A stretch of 39,723 bases of DNA from Phycisphaerae bacterium (lineage in GTDB: Bacteria > Planctomycetota > Phycisphaerae > UBA1845). A program made the translations under genes and the position numbers. Where the stretch lies: contig JAFGJQ010000450.1 in NCBI GenBank assembly GCA_016929015.1, positions 1 through 39,723 of the forward strand, given 5' to 3'. The notes beneath the pieces were generated by a model. The model had not been told where the DNA came from. It searched no databases and saw nothing but the letters and a program-made list of their open reading frames with translations. Shown here one piece after another: positions 1 through 6,952 of this stretch (position 1 is its first letter; every line of letters begins with the position of its first letter).

Positions 1-718
1 CAACCACGTGACCAGCATTCCAGGCCTGTATGCGGCAGGCGAGTGCGACTTTGCCTACCACGGGGCGAACCGACTGGGCGCCAATTCGCTGCTCAGTGCG
101 TCGTTCAGCGGCCGCGTGGCGGGCGACTCGGTCGGCGCTTACATCAAGAGCCTGGGCCGCTCGCGCAAGGCCCTGCCGGAGTCGGCGTATGAAGCCGAGC
201 GGAAGCGGCAGGAGGAAATCAACCGCGGCATCCTGAACAGCGACGGCGGCGAGAACGCCTTTGCCCTGCATGGCGAGCTGGGCGACCTGATGCGAGCCAA
301 GGTCTTCGTGGAGCGCGACAACAAGGGCCTGGACGAAGCCCTGAACGGCATCGGCAAGCTGAAGGACCGGGCGCGCCGGATCTCGCTGGATGATCGGGGT
401 ACGAACATGAACCAGTCGCTATCCTGGGCCCGGCAGGTGCAGGACATGGTCGTGCTGGCGGAGGCGATTGCCAAGGGGGCCCGTCTTCGTGACGAATGCC
501 GCGGCTCGCACTACAAGGCGGAGTTCGAGCTGAAGATCCCCGAGGGCAAGTTCCCGGGCGATCCGGAATACGATGCGTTCGTACGACGCTGGAAGGCCAA
601 CAACGAGAAATGGCTCCGGCACACGATGGTCACCCACACGCCGGACGGTCCGAAGATTGAATACAAACCGGTGGACACTTCCGTGCTCGCACCGGAGAAG
701 CCCCGGGATTACCGGTAG
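1..718 (+). CDS. sdhA: Succinate dehydrogenase/fumarate reductase flavoprotein subunit, C-terminal part
   Basis: The reading frame is open from the left edge, so the start and the FAD-binding N-terminus lie outside the window. The first visible residues contain A-A-G-E-C followed by H-G-A-N-R-L-G-A-N-S-L-L, the hallmark of SdhA/FrdA flavoproteins; the arginine in this motif is the substrate-binding/catalytic arginine region in the family. The rest is the helical capping and C-terminal domain, ending in a typical R-H-T-x-V-x-H-x-P-D-G-P-K-I-E-Y tract. The enzyme oxidises succinate to fumarate (or the reverse) and passes electrons to SdhB, which begins 17 bases after the stop. The GTG at position 8 is internal to the protein and is not a start. 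The family assignment is firm; whether it works as dehydrogenase or reductase in vivo cannot be told from sequence. Confidence 0.96.
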   Translation, partial: NHVTSIPGLYAAGECDFAYHGANRLGANSLLSASFSGRVAGDSVGAYIKSLGRSRKALPESAYEAERKRQEEINRGILNSDGGENAFALHGELGDLMRAKVFVERDNKGLDEALNGIGKLKDRARRISLDDRGTNMNQSLSWARQVQDMVVLAEAIAKGARLRDECRGSHYKAEFELKIPEGKFPGDPEYDAFVRRWKANNEKWLRHTMVTHTPDGPKIEYKPVDTSVLAPEKPRDYR

Positions 719-735
719 GCGAGGAGAGGTTACTA

Positions 736-1488
736 ATGGCGGAGCGGACGATTCACTTCAAGATCCGGCGGCAGGACGGCCCGGAGGCCGCGCCCTACTG
801 GGAAGAATTCATCATGCCCTGGAAGCCGGCACACAACGTGGTCTCGTGCCTGATGTACCTGCGCGAGCACCCGATCAACGCCGCCGGCCAGAAGGTGCAG
901 CCCGTGGTCTGGGACAGCAACTGCATGGAAGAGGTCTGCGGAGCATGCAGCATGCTGGTCAACGGTGTGCCGCGACAGTCGTGCGCCGCCCTGGTTGACC
1001 AACTCGAGCAGCCCATCGTGCTCGAACCGTTGACCAAGTTCCCCCTCATCCGCGACCTGATGGTGGACCGATCACGGATGTTCGACGCCCTGCTGAAGGT
1101 CAAGGCCTGGGTGGAGCTCGACGGCTCGTGGGACATCCACCGCCACGCCCCGCTCATTCCGGCTGAGAAGCAGGACGTCCGCTACCTGTTCAGTCGCTGC
1201 ATGACCTGCGGCTGCTGCATGGAAGCATGCCCGCAGTATCAGCTCGACACCCCGTTCGTCGGACCGGCCACTCTCGGCCAGGTGGACCTGCACAACTCGC
1301 ACCCCACAGGGAAGTTCGAGTCTGCGGACCGCCTGCATGCGGTGATGGGTCCCGGCGGCATCACGGATTGCGGCAACGCCCAGAACTGCGTGGAGGTCTG
1401 TCCGAAGAACATCCCCCTGACCGACGCCATCGCCCGCGTGGGCCGGCAGACGACGATGCAGTGGATTCGCGATCTGCTGGGCACATAG
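736..1488 (+). CDS. sdhB: Succinate dehydrogenase/fumarate reductase iron-sulfur subunit
   Basis: A 250-residue protein, normal SdhB length, starting with ATG behind a GAGGAGAGG ribosome-binding site. It carries the three expected clusters: a [2Fe-2S] plant-ferredoxin-like motif (C63, C68, C71, C83), then C155-x2-C158-x2-C161-x3-C165-P, and C212-x5-C218-x3-C222-P, which supply the [4Fe-4S] and [3Fe-4S] ligands. It transfers electrons from the SdhA flavin to the membrane quinone site. It is cotranscribed with sdhA. No membrane anchor gene (sdhC) follows, so the anchor should lie upstream of the window, as in sdhCAB gene orders. The next sequence on the other strand is a retroelement-like template block rather than another sdh gene. 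Confidence 0.97.
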   Translation: MAERTIHFKIRRQDGPEAAPYWEEFIMPWKPAHNVVSCLMYLREHPINAAGQKVQPVVWDSNCMEEVCGACSMLVNGVPRQSCAALVDQLEQPIVLEPLTKFPLIRDLMVDRSRMFDALLKVKAWVELDGSWDIHRHAPLIPAEKQDVRYLFSRCMTCGCCMEACPQYQLDTPFVGPATLGQVDLHNSHPTGKFESADRLHAVMGPGGITDCGNAQNCVEVCPKNIPLTDAIARVGRQTTMQWIRDLLGT

Positions 1489-1510
1489 GCGGGGATTCAG
1501 GGGTTTCCCA

Positions 1511-1606
1511 GACGCGGAACCCGATGTTGTTGTTCTCGTTCGTCGGGTTGTTGTTGCGATTCGCCGCGTGCAGGTTGTTGTCGTTGTTATTGAACGACCC
1601 GCCCCG
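1511..1606 (-). repeat. Template-repeat-like sequence of a diversity-generating retroelement (orphan)
   Basis: Read on the minus strand this non-coding block translates as R-G-G-S-F, then 22 codons of which 13 are asparagine (11 AAC, 2 AAT), then I-G-F-R-V-W. This is the pattern of the C-type-lectin-fold variable region found in diversity-generating retroelement (DGR) targets. The dense AAC codons are what a template repeat carries, because adenines are the positions mutated during mutagenic retrohoming. An in-frame TGA lies shortly upstream and there is no start codon with a ribosome-binding site, so it is unlikely to be a gene. No reverse transcriptase, Avd-like protein or variable target gene is present in the window. 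It lies in the space between the convergent sdhB and pilin genes. It may be a remote template repeat, a relic, or a decayed target end. Confidence 0.7.
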
Positions 1607-1815
1607 CGGCGTCAACCTTCAACCCTTCGGGGTGTGCGCCGTACGCGCGGTGCATGCGCATGGCTCAGAGAATAGCCTGCGCGCCGGCTATGGATAGGCA
1701 GGAGGCGGGGGGCTGACCGGCTGGGTGAGCGTGCCCGGTCGGCCGCGTTTCGGCAAGGTGGCCGTCCGCCGTCAAAGGATTCCGCTGTTCGCCAGTCGCC
1801 ATTCGCCGTTTCGGC

Positions 1816-2001
1816 TCAGCCTGATGCGTCGGGCAGATGCGCGTAGTCGTACTCGAAGACGGCGACCATCCGGCTGCCCAGATTCACCATGGCCGTCCAG
1901 GCGGCCAGGACAATCAGCGCCAGCATCACCGCGTATTCCACCGCGGTCGGTCCGTCCTCGGACCGCAGGAAGGCTCCAGCGAGTTCTCGTAGGCGGCGCA
2001 T
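1816..2001 (-). CDS. Flp/Fap-type pilin subunit
   Basis: A 61-residue protein starting at an ATG behind a GGGAG ribosome-binding site; longer in-frame extensions lack such a site. A short basic leader ends in E-D-G, then the mature part starts P-T-A-V-E-Y. This matches the Flp prepilin motif G/xxxxEY, with cleavage after G17, Glu at +5 (E22) and Tyr at +6 (Y23), followed by a hydrophobic helix (residues 24-45). Flp pilins are cleaved by a TadV/PilD-type prepilin peptidase and assembled by Tad machinery into thin adhesive pili. None of the tad genes is present nearby, so the pilin is either an orphan copy or served by a distant locus. The family is well supported by motif and size; the role is inferred. 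Confidence 0.85.
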   Translation of the reverse strand: MRRLRELAGAFLRSEDGPTAVEYAVMLALIVLAAWTAMVNLGSRMVAVFEYDYAHLPDASG

Positions 2002-2230
2002 GGTTCTGCTCCCTTCCGTGTGCCGGTTCCCTTTCGAACCGTATCCATGCGGCGGCCAGTCCATAGGTCCGCGCCGTCCGCTCTCCCAGAGCGGATGGGC
2101 ATCCTCGCCACACGGGCGGCTTCCTTGAACGTAAGAAACAAACGACCCCGGGGCAAACGGCAGAGTCCGTTTGGTCCTGGCGCGTCCGCCAACCGCGCAT
2201 TTCCCGGACGCGGACGAACACGCCGCCGGA

Positions 2231-2273
2231 CCGATAAGCGGAAAACGATGCTTCAGCCGTTCGTGCTTATCGG
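2231..2273. repeat. Inverted repeat flanking the stop of the transglutaminase-like gene
   Basis: CCGATAAGC (2231-2239) and GCTTATCGG (2265-2273) are perfect 9-base complements separated by 25 bases. The stop codon of the minus-strand gene (2253-2255) falls in the loop. There is no T-tract on either strand, so it is not a classical intrinsic terminator. It could be an RNA 3'-end hairpin or a protein-binding site. Confidence 0.45.
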
Positions 2274-3839
2274 AGCGGCGGGAGCCGGGGACGGTCCTGC
2301 GCCCGTCTGCACATCCACCACATCAATTTTGATCTGACCGATCACGCGGAGCAGGGGGAAGGCCAGGTCACCCATGGACACGTCCTGCATGGAACTGGTG
2401 GCCACCGCAATGTGCGTGGGGTTGCAGTCGCTCTCGCCCTGGGCGGCGTCGAAGTCCACCCACGTGTCGCCGATCAGGAACTGCGTCCACATGTGGAACC
2501 CGAAGACGTTCTGCTGCCCTTCAAACGCCGGCACGTAGATGATGCCGTACGCCACGCGTGAGGGAATGCCCAGCGCCCGGCCCAGCGCGGCCAGCAGCAC
2601 GCCGTGCTCGCTGCAATCGCCCTGGCGGTTGCGGGCGACCTCGCTGGCCGTCGCGAACCCGACGGACAGGTCCTTGTCCTCAATGACGGCCGTCACGTAT
2701 CGGCGGAGGCGATCGCAGATGGCGTAGCGGCCCTTGGCGTCACCGGCGGCTTCCTTCGCCATTTTGCGGACCTCCGGGTCTTCGTGGTTCATCCAGAGGT
2801 TCGAGACGAGGTAGGGTTTGACATCTTCCTTGTCGGTGTGGCCTTCGATGCCGGCCAGCCGCTTGGGATCCACCCGGGCCACGCGAAGCTCCATGACGCG
2901 GTCCTTCCAGGGGCCGGGGGTCTGCATGCCGGTCTTTGGGAGTTCCGGCGGCGCGTCGCCGGCCGGTCCGGTGAAGGTCAACCGATAGGTAACCGATCGC
3001 GCGGCCTCGCGGTCGATCGGCCGGGACACCGGAATGAGCGTGGACATGAAGAGTTCCGCTCCGCCCTCGGCTGCTTTGGCCCGGGTCTCGGTCGTCCGAA
3101 TCATCTCGAGGGTCCCGAAGCCGGGCAAAGGCATCTCGGAACGCAGAATGCGATAGTCGTCGTCCAGCCAGCCTACGCTCTCCATCCGTCCCATCGGCAT
3201 GCCGGCGGGCAACTCAAGCACGGTCGTCACACGGGTTGCTTCGGTCTTTCGACCGTCCGGCAACTCCAGGGGTTCCCGGTCACCGACCTGCACGGACGCC
3301 GTGATTGCGCCGTCCACCCGGAGGGTCGGTTCATAGAACGGCACGCTGTAGCGGGTCCCGGATTTGAGGCCCTGCCGATACTGCTCCATCAGCAGGCCCC
3401 AGCTCATCTTCGCGCCCGCGGGGAAATCGTGCGTCTGTTCCGTGGCCTGCCCGAGTTGGGAGCTGGTGATGTGTACCTTGCCGCCTTCCACGCGGCCGGC
3501 AACGCGGGTCTGTATAGCCGCAAACTTCGTGACCGTCTCAAAACTCAGCGGATCGCCGGACACCGTCTCGGTGGCGCCTTGCGTCCTGTCGATCTCAATG
3601 GTCTGGCCCGCCCGCTTGATGGCCATGTGCATGACCGTCTGGGAAACCACCTGGTCCTTCTGCCGCGAGCAGGTCGAGTGCGCCCACCCGGCTTCCTCAC
3701 CTCCGATTCGCAAGATGAACCAGTCATCGATGAATGTTCCGGCGGGCGGGTCCTTCGGGTCAAACGGCTTGGCCACTACGGGGCCGATCGCGCCAACCAA
3801 CAACCACAACAGGCTGAGCCGGACGTACTTGCGAGTCAC
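2253..3839 (-). CDS. Exported transglutaminase-like (papain-fold) protein
   Basis: A 528-residue protein. I place the start at the GTG at 3839 because GTGGAGGAGA lies just ahead of it and a signal peptide follows at once (T-R-K-Y-V-R then a hydrophobic stretch ending V-V-A-K). The central part is a beta-rich domain without a name I recognise. The C-terminal third is a transglutaminase core: Q-G-D-C-S-E-H holds the nucleophile (about C409), F-H-M-W-T the histidine (about H449), and W-V-D-F-D the acid (D462/D464). In bacteria such domains are mostly cysteine proteases, amidases or cross-linking enzymes in the envelope. No partner operon gene is evident. Substrate is unknown. A longer ORF continues upstream in frame but has poor initiation signals and is read as non-coding. 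Confidence 0.85.
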   Translation of the reverse strand: MTRKYVRLSLLWLLVGAIGPVVAKPFDPKDPPAGTFIDDWFILRIGGEEAGWAHSTCSRQKDQVVSQTVMHMAIKRAGQTIEIDRTQGATETVSGDPLSFETVTKFAAIQTRVAGRVEGGKVHITSSQLGQATEQTHDFPAGAKMSWGLLMEQYRQGLKSGTRYSVPFYEPTLRVDGAITASVQVGDREPLELPDGRKTEATRVTTVLELPAGMPMGRMESVGWLDDDYRILRSEMPLPGFGTLEMIRTTETRAKAAEGGAELFMSTLIPVSRPIDREAARSVTYRLTFTGPAGDAPPELPKTGMQTPGPWKDRVMELRVARVDPKRLAGIEGHTDKEDVKPYLVSNLWMNHEDPEVRKMAKEAAGDAKGRYAICDRLRRYVTAVIEDKDLSVGFATASEVARNRQGDCSEHGVLLAALGRALGIPSRVAYGIIYVPAFEGQQNVFGFHMWTQFLIGDTWVDFDAAQGESDCNPTHIAVATSSMQDVSMGDLAFPLLRVIGQIKIDVVDVQTGAGPSPAPAAPISTNG

Positions 3840-4129
3840 GATGTTCTCCTCCACAGGTGCCGCACTCGGCTTCCGCATTGCCGCCGGGCCGTTCGGGCGA
3901 ACTGAACCGTGGCTTGCCACGTTGCGCGAGCCATGTCGTCTGTCTGCGGCGTCACCTTGGGAAACCGTTCTACGGCACTTCGCAGTTTTCCGCAATCGGC
4001 AGGATAGTGGCGCAGTCGGCAGGGCGTCCGATCTCTCGTGGCGTGGTGGTCGGGGGGCGTGTGTGGCCCCCGAGACGGGCGCAACAGCTTTCTCGCGGCT
4101 TCCGTCCGTGCCGGTCCCGACTCGTCCGA

Positions 4130-4435
4130 TCAGTTGCGCGAGAAGCACGACTCCCGGACGGGCAGGTGCCGGATCGGCTGCTGGGGCGGATAAGCGTCGA
4201 TTCCGGCGCAGGCGGCCAGCAGTTCCTGGAGTTTCTCGCAGGCGTCCTGGATCAACTCACCGTCGACCTGAAGAGACAATCGCGCAAGGCGGCCATGATG
4301 GAAGAAAGCCGCGACCTGGCCCAGGTGGACCTTCAGGCAGGGACTCGGCAGGCCGGCTTCGGAATGATACAGGCACGGGTAGTGGCGGGCGCGTGCCCAT
4401 TCGACGATTCGTGCATCGGCCTGGGAGATGAGCAT
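4130..4435 (-). CDS. Hypothetical protein, 101 residues
   Basis: An ATG at 4435 sits behind a good AAGGAG site, which favours a real gene. The protein begins M-L-I-S-Q-A-D-A-R-I-V-E-W-A-R and contains a His/Phe-rich stretch (Q-V-A-A-F-F-H-H-G-R) and an acidic helix near the middle. No signal peptide, membrane segment or known motif is visible. It is separated by 290 bases from the transglutaminase-like gene downstream, and 859 bases lie between it and the glycosyltransferase upstream, so it is probably transcribed alone or at the head of a short unit. I do not recognise a family. Confidence 0.6.
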   Translation of the reverse strand: MLISQADARIVEWARARHYPCLYHSEAGLPSPCLKVHLGQVAAFFHHGRLARLSLQVDGELIQDACEKLQELLAACAGIDAYPPQQPIRHLPVRESCFSRN

Positions 4436-5294
4436 GGCAGGACTCCTTCCCACAATCGACCCGGTTCTGTGTCACCACGGCAACCGGATCCCTGCCATGC
4501 ACCGGCCGATGCGATCAGGAGTGCCGACGAACGCGGCGGGACGAAGCGAGCGGCGTTGCGAGGCGCTGCCGGCGTTTCGCGCTTGTGCGTGAACCATCGG
4601 CTCGCAGCCGTCGTGTCGTCCACCGGATCGCGGTCTCTCGATCCGCGCGACCGCCGGGCGAACGCCTGAAGCGTTCACAGGGTGCATCGGTGAAGCGTCC
4701 TTTCTTCACCGATGCGGCTCATGTTGGACGGGCAGCGGCAACATCGCCGCCGGAATCCCATCACGTGACAGAGCCAAGGCGCGGTTGTGTGGGACGAGGA
4801 CCGCCGACTTCCATGTCGACGGCGTGAGGTCTATGGACGGCCTCGCGACGCAGGACACCGATTCGCGTTCCGAACCGGTTGGCGCGCCTGCGGCGCGACG
4901 CTTTGCGTTCAGGGCACGGCGGGCGGGTGTTCTGCGCGGCTCCCGGACGAGCCCGTCGTGCGGTTCCGAGCCACCGTTACTCCTTGCCTTTGCTTCCGGA
5001 CCAGCCATGTTTCCTTCCCGCCCGATCCGCGGGAGCATTGTCACAGAACTCGAATCGGGCGACCCTCTGGGTTGGTGGCAGCCGCGTCCTCGATCAGCAC
5101 TGTAACAGTAAGAATACTACGGAGTCCGGTAAATTGGAATACTGCAAACACCCCACGGTGCCAAAGCTGTGGCAGTCTTGCGAAGGTACATAGGCTCGAT
5201 CGACCAGATGGATACATCATATGGGTAATCTGCAAAGAGGGCTACAATTTGTAGCGTGCATGTCTTTGGGCTGGCGGGCAAAAAAAAACGCCGA
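4436..5294. other. Gene-poor stretch of about 860 bases
   Basis: Open frames here are short, mutually overlapping and lack convincing starts, so I call no gene. The left part is GC-rich like the rest of the window; 5100-5300 is clearly more AT-rich, with TACATCATATGGGTAA and CTACAATTTGTAG patches. It also contains the 12-base inverted repeat at 4684-4715. It could hold promoters for the hypothetical gene (minus strand) and decayed sequence. Confidence 0.5.
4684..4715. repeat. Perfect 12-base inverted repeat
   Basis: GCATCGGTGAAG (4684-4695) and CTTCACCGATGC (4704-4715) are exact complements with an 8-base loop (CGTCCTTT). No T-tract follows on either strand. It lies alone in a gene-poor stretch. 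It may be a hairpin in an unannotated RNA or an operator. Confidence 0.5.
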
Positions 5295-5300
5295 TTAGGC
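5280..5300 (-). terminator. Possible intrinsic terminator of the glycosyltransferase gene
   Basis: On the minus strand a short stem (GCC-TAATC-GGC) that includes the stop codon is followed by nine T residues. The T-tract is strong but the stem is only three to four pairs, so this is a weak call. Confidence 0.35.
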
Positions 5301-6434
5301 AGAGTTTTTTACTGTGACATGTTGAAATGGGAGATCCGTGGCTAAAATCGCCCGTTGCCAGACAGCTTCCAGGCGTGGGTGGAACTGCCTGATGTCGAAA
5401 TCGACGGCCCGATTCCGGGCGGCAGATCCGATGGATCGACGCTTGTCGGCGTCCTGGAGCAGCCCGGTCATCGCCTCGGCCAGGGCGGCCGGATTTCCAG
5501 CGCAAACCACTAAGGCATCGCGATTTGCAGTGATGATCTCCGGCACGGCACCCACATCCGTCACCACGCAAGCAAGTCCGGCGGCCATGGCTTCCAGCAG
5601 GGACAGCGGCATTCCTTCTCCGTGACTGGGCAGCACGAACACGTCCGCCTCCGCGTATTCTGCGGTCAAACGGTCGTGTGTCAGCGGGCCGAGCCAGTCT
5701 ACGGACTGCAAGACGCCTGATTCGCCACAGAGAGCCTGCAGGTGGCTCTGGCGGCCCTCCGGGTCATCTCCTGCCACGCGAAGACGAACCATCCTCCGCA
5801 GCGCATCCGGAAGGCGGGCCCAGGCTCGAAGAAGGTCGTCGATGCCCTTGGCCTCAGAGAGCTCACCCACATAGAGCACGCGGTTGCCCCGGCGCACACC
5901 CGATGCGGCGTACCGCTTCGTATCGACGGCGTTTGGGAGGACGGCCGTTGCCAAACCCGGGATGCGTTGCAGGAGACGTTGACGCCAGCGGGCACTCAGC
6001 ACGACGACACAGCGGCAAAGACGCAGATGAAAGGCGGCCCACGCCCTGCCCCACGGGGGCAATTCGTCCAGAAATCGGTCAAAGAACCCGCCGTGCACGT
6101 GCAGCACCACCGCCGCACCGAACAGCCGCGAGACCAGAATATCCAGCGTTGTCCGCCAGAACGTCCAATTGCTGCACGTGTGCAAGTGCACGAGCCGGGG
6201 ACGAAACGACCGCAATCTGCCACACAAGGCAACGATCTGCCCCAGGTGCGCCACGATCGCCCGCGCCCGACTTCGCGGACCGGGCGGACGGGTCGTATCC
6301 AGAACGCTCAGAATGCAGGTGGGCAACGACGCTGCCTGTGTCGTCTGTCGGGCGACGGTGGCCAGCCCGCCTCGACCCGTCATCGGCCCGAGCACGAGCA
6401 CCCGAACGGAAGGTTTCAGTGAACCTTTTGACAT
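5295..6434 (-). CDS. Glycosyltransferase, GT4-type (GT-B fold)
   Basis: A 379-residue protein with the two Rossmann-like halves of GT-B enzymes. The N-terminal half has V-L-V-L-G-P-M-T-G-R-G-G, a typical acceptor-domain glycine loop, and a L-H-V-H-G-G segment. The C-terminal half begins near V-L-Y-V-G-E-L-S-E-A-K-G (residues 187-197) and contains H-G-E-G-M-P-L-S-L-L-E, giving the donor-binding E273-x7-E281 motif of family GT4. Such enzymes transfer a sugar from a nucleotide donor in exopolysaccharide, LPS or glycoprotein synthesis. No other polysaccharide genes are adjacent, so the acceptor cannot be guessed. The ribosome-binding site ahead of the ATG is weak; a start at the in-frame ATG at residue 18 would remove the first beta strand and is less likely. 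Confidence 0.9.
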   Translation of the reverse strand: MSKGSLKPSVRVLVLGPMTGRGGLATVARQTTQAASLPTCILSVLDTTRPPGPRSRARAIVAHLGQIVALCGRLRSFRPRLVHLHTCSNWTFWRTTLDILVSRLFGAAVVLHVHGGFFDRFLDELPPWGRAWAAFHLRLCRCVVVLSARWRQRLLQRIPGLATAVLPNAVDTKRYAASGVRRGNRVLYVGELSEAKGIDDLLRAWARLPDALRRMVRLRVAGDDPEGRQSHLQALCGESGVLQSVDWLGPLTHDRLTAEYAEADVFVLPSHGEGMPLSLLEAMAAGLACVVTDVGAVPEIITANRDALVVCAGNPAALAEAMTGLLQDADKRRSIGSAARNRAVDFDIRQFHPRLEAVWQRAILATDLPFQHVTVKNSA

Positions 6435-6952
6435 GAATCCACATGCCCCGCGAACGAAGCTGCGACCGACGCGCCGGTGACGTTACACGCGTCCATCCAA
6501 CGGGTTATCGGCCGTTTGGTCAGGAGACTTTGACCCGGTGACCCAGCGAACCCCGCCGGGCAAAGGCAGGATTGCCGCGGCTCCAACCAGCCGGAATGAG
6601 CCGCCGACCCGGCGTGCCCACGATCCATGAGGGGCGTTGGGCGACGCTAGCCGAAGACCCGAGTCTGGTAACCCGCACCTGGCCTCTCAGAAAGCGGAAA
6701 GGCTCCAAACTGCCAAGTCGCCTTCCTTAGTGGGAGACTGGGGGAAATGTACACAGAATGGGACAGTCGCGCAGGTTAGAAGGCGGCCAGAAGCTTGTTT
6801 CCCGTCGTGTTCCTGTGATAGACTATCTACGGGGTATAGGGGTTTTTTGTCGGGGTGGACCGCCGGGTCGACGTGCGGGGGAGTTGAAGGTGCAGACCTG
6901 AACCCCCAGGATTTCTGGCCGGGCAGCGGCGGTTCTTGCTGGCGGGACTGCA
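6435..6952. other. Intergenic stretch between divergent genes
   Basis: About 520 bases between the start of the glycosyltransferase (minus) and the vWA protein (plus). It must contain both promoters. A loose TTGTTT / TAGACT pair lies near 6798-6827 on the plus strand, with an 18-base spacer, but it is not strong enough to call. No gene or RNA was recognised. Confidence 0.4.

Noticed and set aside
1361-1615. Treating the Asn-rich minus-strand frame as a protein-coding gene
   Set aside because: No start with a ribosome-binding site, stop codon just upstream, and the frame runs antisense into sdhB; the template-repeat reading explains it better.
2604-3905. Plus-strand open frame of 433 codons inside the transglutaminase-like gene
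   Set aside because: Antisense shadow; the minus-strand frame has the signal peptide, ribosome-binding site and catalytic triad.
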